From Rapana venosa (Eukaryota > Mollusca > Gastropoda > Neogastropoda > Muricidae): a DNA stretch of 64,000 nucleotides. Positions within the stretch are counted from its first letter, which is position 1, and every line of letters begins with the position of its first letter. The position numbers and the translations under genes are program-made. Below, piece by piece: positions 1 through 11,519 of the stretch. Location of the stretch: assembly GCA_028751875.1 (NCBI GenBank), contig CM054138.1, positions 46,418,555 to 46,482,554 on the forward strand, given 5' to 3'. The notes beneath the pieces are model-generated. The model searched no databases. It was not told the origin of the DNA and saw only the letters and a program-made list of their open reading frames with translations.

Positions 1-99
1 GGCCAAAAGAGGCATCCAGACCACCTCTAACGGTCTAGCATGGCATATGGGAGGAAAGTAGGGGATCATAAGGAAATCCAGCCAACATTTTTCTGGTTG

Positions 100-138
<39 letters not shown>

Positions 139-410
139 GTATGTGCACGCGCGCGGGCGCGCACATGAGTGCATGCGTGCGTGCTGAATCACTGGGGGAA
201 AAGCTCTTCTGCATGTCCACAGAGAACAAATTGCCCTCAGGCATGTTTTGAAGTTTGCGAATCAATGATCGTCTGCTTGAACATTTTTTTAAGCGAAAAA
301 AAGCAGTATGTCATCAAAACAACTTTAAGACTGCACCGCTGTGTCACGCGATTCAGACAAGTTTAAACAATGAATAGGCAGGCGTTTGTGTGTTGGAGGG
401 GAGGGAGGGG
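1..410. other. No gene seen; GT microsatellite
   Basis: A GT dinucleotide tract runs from about 101 to 135 and grades into a CG/GT mixture to about 165. The short open frames here owe their length to the repeat. Nothing else is recognised. Confidence 0.7.
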
Positions 411-783
411 GTCATAGCCTAGTGGTTAGAGTGTTGAGCTCACAATTTGACAGTGCGAATTTGAGCCGCCACCCAGCCACCCTGGGATAACAGTCATGTC
501 TCAACTACCCCGAAAAGTAGTTCGCTGGAGACTATAAACCAAGGTCCCAGTATGAACGCTTGCAGAACGTCTTTAGCACAGTTAAAACCCGTTCCACATT
601 CGGAGAGTAGGCCATCATGTAGGGTAGGAACACCTCACCAAAAAAACCGCCTGAACACTACCACCGGTGTGTTTAGAGATTCTACCGAAGTCGGAATGTG
701 GCTACCTAAGTTAATGGTGGGCAAACAGCCATAATCATACGCAAAAACATCGTGAAGAGCTTTAGGCCTAGCTGAGGGACAGC
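411..783 (+). mobile_element. SINE type B1, diverged copy
   Basis: The left end has a tRNA-like head with an A-box-like tagcctagtggttagag. A central body begins near the phrase gagactataaacc, and a 3' domain contains gtcggaatgtggctacc and ends near gctgagggac. The same modules in the same order recur at 2821-3225, 38310-38690 (minus) and 48915-49320. The B box is decayed, so this is an old copy. Confidence 0.7.
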
Positions 784-1299
784 ACACACAAAACTTCAGG
801 AAAAGTGGCAAGGCATCCAAACTGCACATGACTGTACTAGGTCTACAGCATCATGGGATTCAGCCAAGCTGAAAAATTAATGATAAACATGAGGGGCGAT
901 TTTTATGTTCAGCGTTTTACGAGGCTATCATCACATCAACGTCTCCGCAGCTAGATCTATCAGAAGCAAGTAACAGACCAGAAAATGCAGCAAAAACAAA
1001 ATAATCCTGCCAGTCTGATTTTATTCAAACAGTTCAAACATTGCACTACATGAAAATGCGCAGTACTGCACACACTTGTAGAGGCCTACAATGTTCATTA
1101 TATTATTAGCCTATAGTATTGTTATTTTGTCAAAGAAAGGCTGTGCGAATTTTCTGGGCTTCCACCCTGCTCTTATAGGCCTGGCCCAACATCAACAGGC
1201 ATCCACGACTTGTTTCATGACGAAATTTCTTAAACATTTGTGCCCCCAGTCCCTTACATTTGTATTTGTAAAAAAACTTAATTGTGCGCGTGTGTGTGT
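784..1299. other. No gene or recognised repeat
   Basis: AT-rich unique-looking sequence. No splice-bordered open frame or tRNA-like box was seen. Confidence 0.5.
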
Positions 1300-1430
1300 T
1301 TACATTTGAATTTGTAAAAATCTATTAATCGTAACTGGCTGCATGTGAAAGAATAGGATGAATGCGAGCGCTTTGATTTGTTTTTTGCAAGATTTAGCGC
1401 TGTATAAATTCCATGTATTATTATTATTAT
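1300..1430 (+). repeat. LINE-type 3' end with ATT tail
   Basis: Contains agcgctttgatttg, a gap, then tagcgctgtataaattcc, followed by an ATT trinucleotide tail. The same block, including the upstream phrase ggctgcatgtgaaaga, recurs at 44070-44185. It matches the 3' terminus of the CR1-like element at 53.1 kb read on its sense strand, so I take it as a severely 5'-truncated LINE or a SINE that shares that tail. Confidence 0.6.
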
Positions 1431-2042
1431 TATTACTTAGGCCTAGGCTAGCTTATATGTGTGTGTGTGTGTGCATGCTGCGATCGCGAAATGCGCGTGG
1501 CTGCCAAGATCCCTGGCTCCTTGAACTAGCCTGGACATTATTCAAACACGATAACAAATACCCGAATATTTGCAAAAACTTAGCATACTCACAATGTGAT
1601 TTTCGTTGAAGTCACAGCAGTGATGGCATCCACAGCTGCAAGAATGTTTTGTTGTTTTGTTCTCATGAGGATTTGGCTTCTGTTGCTGTGGTCTGCTGCC
1701 AAGTTAGACTAGGCCTAGCTGCCAGTCAAAGGTCAACCCAATGTAGACAGGGTTAGGCCTAGGCCTACCATCCATCAACCAAGGTCTGTCCGTTGTGCAC
1801 AGGGTGGTCTTCTGTTGTGTTGAGAGGCTGAAGATCCCGAATGTCTGATGTCTTTCTTGATGTGTCCTGTGCACAGGAAGTTTGCCGTTAGCCTAGCCTA
1901 GGCCCTAGTTATGACGAGTACTCACTTTTAGTTGGCGATTCGCACTAGCCTAGCATTTTACCTGGCTTTTCCACTCAGTGCGTGCGCGCATGCAGGCATA
2001 CGTACATGTAATTTGTGCTGGGTGCACGTGAGCTTTATGCGC
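1431..2042. other. No gene seen
   Basis: Contains a short GT tract (1457-1473) and several copies of the 7-9 bp phrase taggcctag. No coding or tRNA-like feature is supported. Confidence 0.5.
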
Positions 2043-2208
2043 GACGCACGCTGTAGCCAAGTGGCTAAAAGACCGACTTCAATCACACTGTCCATCAAGT
2101 CGTGGGTTCGAATCTCGACGGTGTATGGCGAATAAAGGGTGGGAATTTTTACGATCTCCCAGGTTAAATTCAAGTGCAGACCTCCCAATAATTTCATTCT
2201 CTTCGTGC

Positions 2209-2279
<71 letters not shown>

Positions 2280-2468
2280 TGCAGAAGTTCAAATATAGCG
2301 ATTCCGTAATTCTTGTCAGCGTACGACGAGTTACGGAAACTCAAACATAACCAGCATACATCCCTGAATTCGGAATGCGGTTACCTTCATGGTAGGCAAA
2401 AACGGGTCGCATACGCAAGAATCTCACCATTGTTGAATCTCGGAGCTCTAGCCGAGGAACCAAAAAAG
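2043..2468 (+). mobile_element. SINE type A, full-length copy
   Basis: A tRNA-like head has an A box near gtagccaagtggctaaaaga and a B box gggttcgaatctc at about 2104. A body with acgatctcccaggtt follows, then an AT/AC microsatellite (2208-2280) and a 3' domain from about 2315 ending gccgaggaac. The second copy at 40855-41215 has the same order. The 3' domain is shared with SINE type B1, which has a different head. Confidence 0.75.
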
Positions 2469-2517
2469 TTTACAGCCAGGCAAGTTTGCATCAGCTAAAG
2501 CATCACACCTACGAAGC

Positions 2518-2777
2518 TCCTCTATTTCCTTCGGATGAGACTGTATACCGAGGTCCCGTGTGCGAACGCACGCAGAACATCTTGCGCACACGCTAAAACC
2601 CGTTCCGCATTTCGGAAGAGTAGGCCATTATGTGCCGGTGGGAACGGATGACAAAATTTACAAAACTGCATACACATAGGGATTGGATGAAAAGCACATG
2701 AGTGCTTATTCCATTATCCTCGGAATAAAAAGCATTTTAAAATATGGTTAAAAGGCGGGGGAGGGGGGGGGGGGGGA
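2518..2777 (+). mobile_element. SINE type B2 body, headless, and a G tract
   Basis: Starts at ccttcggatgagactg, has the body phrase cgcagaacatcttgcgcac, and ends with the type B2 tail (cacatgagtgcttattcc, then attatcctcgg) at about 2730. No tRNA head precedes it. A near-pure G tract follows at 2757-2777. Confidence 0.7.
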
Positions 2778-2820
2778 GTTGGCCTTCAGTAAGCAATGCT
2801 GTGTTTGAATCAAAGTAGGG

Positions 2821-3225
2821 GAACAGGACAACCTAGTGGTTAGAACGTTGCACTCGCAATTAGACGGTCCGAGATTGAACCTGTGTTCAAGCCACTTAAC
2901 ACGACGCCAGTTCAGGAGAAATCTTCACTCGGGAGTTCAGTACTGACTCCACTCCCCCAAAAGTCCTTTGGATGAGACTATTAAGTCGAGATCCCGTGTG
3001 CGAACGCACGTAGAACATCTTGCGCACACATTAAAACCAGTTCTGCCTTTGAGAAGAGTAGGCAGTTTGTGCTGGTAAGAACGAACGACAATTTGTGTGT
3101 TTGAATAGCGCATGCACACTGTTGTTTAGCCATCATCCCAGAGGTCGGAATGTGACTACCTTAATGGGTGGGCAAAAACGGTAGCATACGAAAATTGGTG
3201 AACCTCATTGCTCTAGCCGAGGTAT
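2821..3225 (+). mobile_element. SINE type B1
   Basis: The tRNA-like head has cctagtggttagaacg as A box region. The body carries cgcacgtagaacatcttgcg, and the 3' domain has ggtcggaatgtgactacc and ends ctctagccgagg. It is one of the most complete B1 copies in the window. Confidence 0.75.
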
Positions 3226-4050
3226 GAATCCCTCACCCCACCCACCCCAAAAAAACCCAACCAAACAAAACAAACTCCGAAGTCCCATGTCTAACTTTGC
3301 AGAAGACTAACTTACACACAAGACAAACCTATCTTTCGTACAAGATTCAGTATGGTCGGTAACATGAATAGCCTGAAAGGGTATGGGTTGCACCATATTC
3401 AGCCTGCTCAAGACTTAGCGGTAGGCATCCTTTAGTCTCGGAAGACTATGGAGTTGCGCTCTAGGTGTTTATTCTGGTAGCCTACAGCATGGGTTGTGGC
3501 TGGCCAATCCAACATGGAAATGACAGTCCTTATGGCAGAGGGCACAGATGAAGTCTGACGCTGGTCAAGACACTACCTGAAGCTTTCAATGCAGTACCCC
3601 AGCAACTCCAAAAGGAGTTAAAGTCTCAGGAGAGAGAGCACAGGCGGGAAATCCATAATAAAACCAAAGTTCGATTTATCCTCTTGCTGTCCAAAATGTT
3701 TAAACATGTAGGCCTACACAAAAATAATCCTGGATACTAAACAAATCAGCATTAAAAAATTATTCAAAAAATAACAAAAGTTACCTGTAGCCTCAGGTGA
3801 AAACTGACCAACGGCGACAACGCGTAGTGTGGTCCCGCCTGTCGCTCTGAACTTGTTATCATCGGCCACCGTGGAATGAAGAGTGAAGAGTGTTGGTTGG
3901 TATTGCAGTACTTGTACTCAGCCCTCAGTGAGCGAATAGTCATTCTACCAATGCATCATGGTATATCAGCGTTGATGATGATAACTTGTCATATGAGAGC
4001 TCACTTCTCTCTCTCTATGATCCCAGATCTTTGTCTCTGATTTATACTCA
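3226..4050. other. No gene; possible old dispersed repeat
   Basis: The segment at 3418-3600 (taggcatcctttagtctcgg, then aagactatggagttgcgc) looks like a widespread invertebrate repeat from memory, but it has no second copy in this window. The rest is unremarkable. Confidence 0.35.
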
Positions 4051-4088
4051 CACACACACACAAACACACGCATGCCCGCACGCCAATG

Positions 4089-4185
<97 letters not shown>
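4051..4185. repeat. Compound CA/GT/GA microsatellite
   Basis: CA repeats near 4050 give way to GT repeats (4090-4125) and then a GA tract to about 4183. Read on the other strand it yields several low-complexity open frames, which are not genes. Confidence 0.9.
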
Positions 4186-4186
<1 letters not shown>

Positions 4187-4407
4187 CATGCGTTGGCATA
4201 TGTGAACAAACATATAGAAAATAAATTATAAATTAAGACCAATCCCGTTGCTGAGACAAAGCCCGATAGTGCAACCTGTCTCCTCTTCTCTGCCTTGTCA
4301 GATTTTGAACTTTTATGCTTTCCTGTCTGTCAAAGGGGAGGCTATCATGTATCAGGCATTCCTGATGATCAGAAGGCTATTCTTTCCCTCGGATTCACTT
4401 TACCATT

Positions 4408-4408
<1 letters not shown>

Positions 4409-4438
<30 letters not shown>

Positions 4439-4515
4439 CGTGTGTGCGCACGTGAGAGTGCATGCGCGTGTGGATAATGTGTGTGTGTGCCTTTGCATGT
4501 GGTGTGGGTGTGTGT
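4409..4515. repeat. GT/GC microsatellite
   Basis: A GT tract merges into alternating GC/GT (4430-4450), an alternating purine-pyrimidine stretch that could adopt Z-DNA. GT-rich sequence continues to 4515. Confidence 0.85.
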
Positions 4516-4525
4516 AAATATATAC

Positions 4526-4850
4526 TGGGGACGGGATAGCTCTGTGGTCAGAGCAAGCGCTTTCTCCAAGTTAAGTTTAAGCAGCACTGAGCAAGGTTTC
4601 CAAGTGGATGGGTGACTCTTTGCGCAGCTTGGCTTCAGTACAGTCCACCCCGCCCCTCTCCCCCGCCAGTTCACCCAGCTGTAAATGGATACCTGCCCTC
4701 TTTAGGGTCGGGGAAGGTAAAGCAGCCAGGGAGAGGAGATGGGCGCCGCCCTCAATATGCTGGCCCCTGGAGAAGCTGATGTCCCTGACACCTCACACCA
4801 CAACGTCATCGTAGGTTATGGGGCACCTTCAAATAAATATAATGTGTGTG
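4526..4850 (+). mobile_element. SINE type D
   Basis: The tRNA-like head gggatagctctgtggtcaga is followed by a body containing acccagctgtaaatggatac and ctgccctctttagggtcg. The same order occurs on the minus strand at 13060-13355, 15729-16027 and 41670-41955. In several copies the 3' end is a short A-rich tail. Confidence 0.8.
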
Positions 4851-4864
4851 TTTTATTTTCATTC

Positions 4865-5255
4865 CTGGGCTAGGGCTATGAGGTTCACCAATGGTGAGAT
4901 TTTTGTGTATGGGACCGTTTTTCACCCACCATTTTGGTGTTCGCATTCTGACTTTTGTCTAAACACAACACCTGTGTGTATGTGTGTTTCTTTTTTAATT
5001 TGTCATCCGTTACTACCGCCACAAAATAGCCTACTCTTCTGAAAGGCGGAACGGGTTTATAATGTGTGCGCAAGATGTTCTGCATGCGTTTGCACACAGG
5101 ACCTTGATTTATAGTCTCATCCTAGGGACTTTTACATTCAGTTAGATTTTCTTGTCAAACTGGGAAGAAAGGGCAAGGTTGGGAATGGAACCTAGAACCT
5201 CATGGTTTATGTGTTGGCAGGCGAACGTTTTAACCCTCCTGCTACCTTCCTTCTT
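4865..5255 (-). mobile_element. SINE type B with an alternative head
   Basis: On the minus strand, the order is a tRNA-like head (5170-5255) with B-box-like ggttccattccc, the common B body (4985-5130), and the shared 3' domain (4865-4965). The head differs from that of the B1 copies. The junction near 5139-5175 recurs at 6278-6318. Confidence 0.65.
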
Positions 5256-5289
5256 ATTTTGTGTGTGTATGTGTTTGTATGGTGTCTGT

Positions 5290-5650
5290 ATTCTTTTTTG
5301 AATGCTAAGACAGCAACTATTGTTGTCTGTCATTACTCATATGAGTGAAAATGCTGTTAAGAGTCTGTTAAGTTGGCCCAGAGCATCCGACTTCAGTGTG
5401 GGCAAGAATTGTTACCTTTTAAGTCTTTCTGGAAAAAAATGCAGGAGAATGGACCAAAGAAGGCAGAAAATAGAACAAGTCGAAGAGGGAGGTGAGTGGA
5501 AGAAAAGCTACAAGGCAGAAACAACAGAGGGAACTTTTATCATAGATTTCCAAAAGGCAGGGATGCCATTTGTACTGACAGGCATTTATAGTGTGCTCAT
5601 CCCCACAGCAAAAGCCAAAATGTTGGGGATCGCCTATCATATTAGTTAAT
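5290..5650 (+). repeat. Dispersed repeat R, copy 1
   Basis: Shares ordered blocks with 35400-35850: agacagcaact, a gap, gcgaaaatgc or gtgaaaatgc, then aagtctttctgg and gcaggagaatgga. A shorter copy lies near 10736-10850. The 115-codon open frame across it is not conserved in the other copies, so I do not call a gene. Confidence 0.5.
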
Positions 5651-6052
5651 TGATTGCATTGGTTACCTGCACTTGTTTTTATCCACTAAATTTTCTCAAT
5701 GGGTCAAGTGGGGAATAGCATCTGAGATCCAAGAAAATGCCAATTTTATTTCTTTCAACTTGGACTGCCTATGTCAGCTAAGACTGGCCCATTATTGGGT
5801 AGGTGCAGGCTTTATTATCTCTCTTGTATCCATTAAAAAACCCAACAAAGGATCAGTTTTTTACTTGGCATGATTTAATCTAACGGAAGTCAACACATTC
5901 TAACCAGGAATAAGCATCACCACATTACAATGGCATCTGCAGCAGATGAAAGGATGTGTTCACAAGCACATGCCTATGCACACATTTTATCTGGAGAGAG
6001 AGAGAGGGATAGAGAGAGAGTGTGTGTATGTTTTATTTATTTTTATTTATTA
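5651..6052. other. No gene seen
   Basis: Moderately AT-rich; a GA tract lies near 5995-6022. No recognised feature. Confidence 0.5.
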
Positions 6053-6320
6053 TTTAAAAAAAATTCTTTTATGTTGAGGATAATCGAATAAGCACTCATG
6101 TGCTTTTTTACATCCAGTCCCTGTGTGTATGCGGTTTTGTAAATTTTGTCATCTGTTTCCACAGGCACACAATGGCCTACTCTTCCGAAAAGCGGAACAG
6201 GATTTTACGTGTGCGCAAGATGTTCTGCATGATTTCGAACACGGGGCCTCAGTTTAGTCTCATCCGAAGGACTTTGACATTCAGTTCGCTTTTTTTGTCA
6301 AACTGGGAAGAAAGGGTGAG
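6053..6320 (-). mobile_element. SINE type B2
   Basis: On the minus strand the body has gcagaacatcttgcgcacac and the B2 tail has gcacatgagtgcttattc, followed by an A/T-rich end near 6050. The 5' side at 6278-6318 matches the alternative-head junction of the copy at 4865-5255. Confidence 0.7.
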
Positions 6321-6729
6321 AGTGAGTGTGTGTATGTGTTCTTTTAGTTCCAGGGGTTGCAGTCTTGATTAAACTAAGCACAATATGAAAAACGCAGACA
6401 TTTCATTCTTTTTCAAATACACATATATTTTCCTTTCTTTATTATAAGGTAACAGTCTTTCTTCAGGCATGAATCTACAAAGGAGGCAAAGGCTTACATC
6501 ATGTATTTAAGTAAGACATCACCACATCAAAAAGTGCAAACACATCGTGAGGGATGTCTGCTACAACTGGGATGACCAAAGGCTCTAGCATTATGTGAAA
6601 TAATTAATCTAACGAAAAGGCAAAGAGCAAGCCATTTATAGCCCAGGTCTTTTAGACAGAAACTTTACACAAGGCAGCTGGTCATTATGCATGCAGATCA
6701 GACACAGTTGTTATTTATCTATAAACAAT
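6321..6729. other. No gene seen
   Basis: AT-rich sequence with no coding, splice or repeat signal that I recognise. Confidence 0.5.
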
Positions 6730-6805
6730 TTTAAAAGTTCAATGTTGCTTAACCTTAGCTTGGGGAAAGCGAGTGCTCTAACTGCTGAGCTATCCTGTCG
6801 CCTCA
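6730..6805 (-). mobile_element. SINE type D, head only
   Basis: Matches the tRNA-like head of SINE D: on the minus strand gcgacaggatagctcagcag, then the phrase ctttccccaagctaagg. The body is missing. Confidence 0.6.
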
Positions 6806-6829
6806 AGTAGAGGTAGGTGAGTGTAAACA

Positions 6830-7150
6830 CAAACATATCAGCACTAGTAACAATAACAGCAAGAGCAATGACAATCACAATCACAACAAAATCAGCACCA
6901 CCAAGAGTAAAAAAAATAGCTGCAATGACCAAGACTAGGAGGCAATGGCAATAATGCACAGCGCAGACTGAACACAATGTAGCAACAACTGAAGACATTC
7001 ACCACAGTAAACACAACAATCATTCAATCAAAAGAAAAGTAATGAGAGTATAATAAGCTCAAACAAACTTATTCTTCTGCAAAACTATTTGGAATCATGT
7101 ATCCAAAACAAGACCAACAACGATTGCTAAACAACAACAGCAACAATACT
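6830..7150 (+). repeat. Old repeat P, copy 1
   Basis: Weakly but colinearly similar to 8260-8570. Shared ordered phrases include acaaaatcag, atgaccaagacta or atgagcaagacta, aatgtagcaa, gacattcaccac and a region starting ttattcttc. The spacing between copies is about 1.42 kb. No coding frame is kept in both. Confidence 0.5.
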
Positions 7151-7624
7151 AACAGAACTATGTACTGTACTTGATTCTTGTTACCCCCCAAAAGAAACAA
7201 ACAAGCTGCAATCGTTGCTTTTTATCAACAAGATACTAACAAATTCAAAAGAAAACTCTGTCTCATAACAGTGTATAAATTTTCAACCAAATTCAAAATG
7301 ACACCAAATTCAAAATTACAACTCAATTGTGAAAAGAAATATATACAGTTTTATCATCAGAAAAAAGGACAAAACAAACAAGCTACATGCCTTACTTTTT
7401 ACCTACAAATTTGTTAACACATGCCAGAATATACATACTTTTAAAAACAATTTAATCAAATTCATATTAAAAAGTTATTTCACAAGATATGATACATTTT
7501 TTTCTTCTTCTCTTAATATGATTTAAAGAACCAAATGATGCATTACAAGAAATCATTAAACAAATATAATAACAGCCCATATTTCACTTTTAGGGAAGAG
7601 AGACTTCCAGGAAAAGAGTATGTC
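7151..7624. other. No gene; AT-rich
   Basis: Strongly AT-rich. Open frames of 60-80 codons here lack homology, splice signals or counterparts. Confidence 0.5.
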
Positions 7625-8055
7625 TTGTGCAATATTGTACTGTATTGTATTGTATACCACTGTAGGTCACAGCAGTGTTCTCTGTCTGAAATTTGGACTG
7701 CTTTTCCTGGGGAGAGCATGTTGCCACAAGAGCAGCTACACCCATCACTTTTTTCCTTTTCCTGTTTGCATGTGTATTTTGTTTCTCTATCAGAGTGCAA
7801 TTTTTCTTCAGAATTTTGCCAGGACAACTCTCTTGTTGTCTAGGATTCTTTTACGTGCTAAATGCATGTTGCACACAGGGCCTGTGTTTATTGTTTCATC
7901 TGAAAGACAAGCACCTAGACCATCAGTCATGGTGTAGTGGATGGTGGGAAGTTTCGGACCGGAATGAGGATTGAACCACCACACATTTTGAACCCAGACA
8001 TTTCACTTTCTAAGCTAGCTAGGTGTGTTACCACTAGACCAGGGATCCACCCACA
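7625..8055 (-). mobile_element. SINE type E
   Basis: On the minus strand the tRNA-like head has ggtctagtggtaacacacc. The body has caacaagagagttgtcctgg and a later ctctccccagg block, and it ends in an acaatacaatac-like tail. The second copy is at 43130-43535 on the plus strand. At about 410 bp it is one of the longer SINEs here. Confidence 0.75.
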
Positions 8056-8259
8056 GGAGAGCGGAGAGATATCAGTGCATCAGGGGACAGGCAAATACCA
8101 ATGGGCCCTGATAGATGATTGCATGGCTTTTCCCAGTGGAAAAGGTAGCTTCTATTTCAATCTGTGCTTTGTTGTTGTTGTTGCTGCTAATTTTCAAATG
8201 TTTTATGCTCCCAAGCCTTTTTAAAACATATATTTCAGCAACTAAACAAGAAAGAATGA

Positions 8260-8570
8260 TGATATCGAATGAGCAGCATTTGCTACAGTAGCTGTAACAG
8301 CAATGTCAATCCTAACAAAATCAGTACCAACAGCAGCAATGAGCAAGACTAAGGGGTGATGGCACATCATACAGAGAATGGACTGAAAAGAATGTAGCAA
8401 TATGACATTCACCACCGAAAATACAGCAAAGATTACATTTTTAAAACAACACAAAGAATAAACAAAAAACTATTCTTCAGCACACCCGTTTTAAAATCAT
8501 AGACAAAAAAACCAAATCAAGAAAAACACACGGCAATGATTACATCAAAGCAACAGAATAGTAAGCGTGA
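8260..8570 (+). repeat. Old repeat P, copy 2
   Basis: Colinear with 6830-7150. It continues into attattcttcagc-like and aatcatagacaaaaaaacc blocks. A partly matching block follows near 8560-8650, which suggests further decayed duplication. Confidence 0.45.
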
Positions 8571-8679
8571 CGAGTATTTCTGTTGAACTGTTTGAAATCA
8601 TAGATGAAAAAAAAATAAACAGCAACAGCATGACAGCAAAATAAACAGAGTACAAGCTCTTCTTCTTCTTCTTCCTTTT

Positions 8680-8905
8680 TCGTCATGTTTCTCCCAGGGG
8701 AGGTTTGACATTGATGAGCCTTCTCCATCTCTCTCTGTTTTGAGCTTCCTCCTTATTTACCCCTTTCTCTAAGATCATCTGCAATACAGGCAGCCCAGGT
8801 TTTGCTAGGTCTTCCCTTTGGTCTCTTTCCATCCACTACGAAGTTCATTGCTCTCTTTAAGATGTGGTGGTCTACTTTCCATTGAACGTGCCCAAACCAG
8901 TGCAG
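8680..8905 (-). pseudogene. Non-LTR reverse transcriptase C-terminal fragment
   Basis: Minus-strand translation gives an HWFGHV-type motif, then a VDGKRPKGRPSKTW motif, then EEAQNRERWRRLI. These match in order the region after the reverse transcriptase domain in many non-LTR retrotransposons. A frame change falls between the GRP and RERW motifs, near 8745-8760, and no catalytic domain is present. I infer a 5'-truncated and decayed LINE copy; the clade is not resolved. Confidence 0.65.
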
Positions 8906-9743
8906 TCTATTGCTACTAGTAAGCTACAGACTTCAGATCATCAGCTTTGCACATTCTCCACATTCTTGTCACTCCAAACTGAGTACAAGCTGATGATAAA
9001 AATCATTAAGTATCTCTACATTTCTCCCTATCTAAAATACAACAGCAACACTAATAATGATGGCAGTTGGTGATTGTAATAACAACAATGGTAATGATGA
9101 TGATGATGATATTACCAACTGATAGGTCATGATGACTGATCAACTGCCTTGATCAAGTGTGTTGAGAGTTTGGTCACATAAACAGCCTAAAAAAGAACAC
9201 CATCAGCATCAGCATCAATAATCTTGTTAGCAATGGTTAAAAATAATCTTTCTGTTCCACATCCTCCTCACTATTAACATATATGAGGCACCATTTCGAA
9301 AAATGTTGAATCCGTAAAATTAACTTCCTATAAATTATAATAATGATATTAAATGTTAAAACCTGCATTCTGACTTCCAAGGATGACGTATAACCACTAA
9401 CGCTGCTACTGATACTATAGATGATGATAACAGTAAGGATGGTTATAACATTTCTGCTAAAATGTTAGTTTTGATTTTTCATGACTGGTTCTGTTTGTGT
9501 CCCTCCGGCCGTCAATATCATTTTTGTTTTGTTTCCCCTTCAGTGTTCAGTCCTGTGTCTGGGTTTCCTTCTTCTCTTCTTCTTTGTCTTCTCCTTTGCT
9601 CTGCTTTGGCGCAGACTTCTTCACATGCATGGAAAGGATGCTCTCTCTCAGCTGCCACAGTGACTGAAACAAAAACAAGTGTTTCTTCGTGTTACTCGTG
9701 TTCTCTCTCTCTCTTTCTCACACACACACACACTAAAAAAAAA
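8906..9743. other. No gene seen; simple repeats
   Basis: ATG/GAT trinucleotide runs lie near 9090-9110 and a short CT/CA tract near 9700-9730. Nothing else is supported. Confidence 0.5.
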
Positions 9744-10024
9744 GTATGTTCTTTCGAGCCAGAAGGCCCATAGAGCCGGAGCTTATCCCAGTTTCTGTAG
9801 CGTTAAGCGAACTGATGGTTTTTCACCACCCCTGTGACAGGACGCTAGTCTGTCGCCAGATACTTCCCCAGCAGAGCTGGTACCCACTTGTACACCTGGG
9901 TGGAGTGAGGAAAATAGGAGTAAAGTGTCTTTCCCAAGGGCACAACACCGAGCCGAGCGGGGATCGAACCCGCGACCTCTGGATCACGAGTTGACTGCCT
10001 AAACCACTCGACCACGGTGCCTCC
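9744..10024 (-). mobile_element. SINE type C, near-complete
   Basis: On the minus strand it starts with a clear tRNA-like head: ggtcgagtggtttaggcagt as A box region and gcgggttcgatccccgctcg as B box. The phrase cttgggaaagacactttact follows. It ends near the phrase cgaaagaacatac with an A-run. The copy at 41356-41641 is nearly identical along its length, so the family was active fairly recently. Confidence 0.85.
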
Positions 10025-10047
10025 TTACACACACACACATACACTCA

Positions 10048-10135
10048 TCATAATCAATAATATTAATAATAATAATAATGTATGGAATTTATATAGCGCT
10101 GAATCTAGTAAAGCAACAAATCGAAGCGCTGAGAT
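10048..10135 (-). repeat. CR1-type 3' end
   Basis: The AAT trinucleotide tail at 10050-10078 is followed by tggaatttatatagcgctga and aagcgct. This is the reverse complement of the LINE 3' terminus also seen at 47985-48052, 49650-49705, 53138-53205 and 59041-59125. Confidence 0.7.
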
Positions 10136-10149
10136 GACATTAAAATTTT

Positions 10150-10350
10150 ATTTTAATATCGAGGATAATGGAATAAGCACTCATGTGTCCCCGTGTGTAT
10201 GCAGTTTTGTAAATTTTGTCATCTGTTCCCACCGGCACACAATGGCCTACTCTTTCGAAAAGCGGAACAGGATTTAATGTGCGTGCAAGATGTTCTGCAT
10301 GCGTTCGCACACAGGGCCTCGGTTTATAGTCTCATCCGAAGGACTAATCA
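10150..10350 (-). mobile_element. SINE type B2
   Basis: Carries the B2 tail (attccattatcctcgat on the minus strand), the body with gcagaacatcttgcacgcac, and the cttcggatgagactata start at 10330-10345. No tRNA head is present. Confidence 0.7.
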
Positions 10351-11519
10351 ACACCATCGCCACAATAACAGCTGTCACACAACAGCCTCAGTGACCGTTC
10401 CAGGGCATTTGTATTCCACCGTTTCTTTCTTTTTTTCCTTTTCTTGATCTTTAATGACAATCCCTAGTACAGTCACCAACCATCACCTACAACAATGTAG
10501 TGTCACTAGTAGTAATTCCAATTCTATCACCATCACCACTTCAGCAACTGCTTTTAGACATCCAGCTAGTTCTGTCACCAAGCCACCACTGATGTCTGTT
10601 ATTATGATATAAGGCTTACATCCTCTCTTCTTTGTGTTCTTTTATCGGGTGAGATGTTTAGTGTCTGGTCTTCCCTTGTGCTAGTATTTCTCCAGGGGGT
10701 TTACCCTCTCTATTCTTCCTCTTCTTCCTCATCAACAACTCTCTTGTTGACAGTTATATGGACGAAAATGCGTTGCACTGCCGTTAAGCGCCTGACAAGT
10801 CAGGCCCAGCGCACAGAATTTCCAGAAGGTGGGGATGCTATTTATCCTGACATGCCCCCCAGCATCCCCAAATTAGGGGTGGGGGAGGGAGGGATGGGGT
10901 GTCTCTAGTCTCAAATGATGCATTCTGACTGCCGAGCATCTAATCTTTTGTACAGGATGCATGTTGGGCATGTTCCATTTTCCCTAAGTCATCAACGTTG
11001 ACAAAAATTATGGGATTTTTAATGTAGGAATTTTTAATGTACATAGATTATTTTATCTGTAAGCACGAAGAGAATTCAGCCTCTGGCAGGCTTACATATA
11101 AGTTGACTCGGAAGATCTATAAAATCCCCACCAGCAAAACATAATTGTGACCCTCCACCACGTAATGAGTTGCATGGTCAATTTTTAGTTATTGACTTGT
11201 TATCAATTGGCAATATAAAGGCTATTCAACACAAATAGCAGATTGAAAATCGGATAATTCTATGAAAAGTTATTACAAACTGAAATGATACACTGAAGGA
11301 CATGACAAAATGAGAAATTGTCAAGTTTAGCAACGTAATAGGTGGACAGAATGAGGGCTTGGGTATTTGTAAAACACGTTTAAAAGCAAAAGGAAACAAG
11401 ATCATGCCTTGATATTTCATTACAAGCTAGACAAATGGTTATAGTTTTATAATCAGTCAAGATCTAAAAATCAACCACCTGACCCCTACCTGCTTAAAGC
11501 GGATCCTAGCGGAAAAGTG
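10351..11519. other. No gene; repeat R fragment inside
   Basis: The block at 10736-10850 (cgaaaatgcgttgcactgcc, then gttaagcgcctgacaagtca) matches repeat R at 35440-35495. The remaining sequence shows nothing that I can support. Confidence 0.45.

Noticed and set aside
3418..3600. Possible widespread invertebrate repeat or transposon piece
   Set aside because: It looks familiar from memory, but there is no second copy in the window and no domain or terminal structure, so I do not name it.
5302..5649. 115-codon plus-strand frame
   Set aside because: It lies in dispersed repeat R; the other copies do not keep the frame, and no domain or splice site supports it.
7535..8224. Cluster of 90-105 codon frames on both strands
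   Set aside because: They fall in SINE E (7625-8055) and its flanks; the second SINE E copy at 43130 does not preserve them.
9744..10024. tRNA gene with a good B box
   Set aside because: The same tRNA-like head is followed by a fixed non-tRNA body and recurs at 41356-41641, so it is a SINE head. The same reasoning applies to 2043, 11800, 15135 and 40855.
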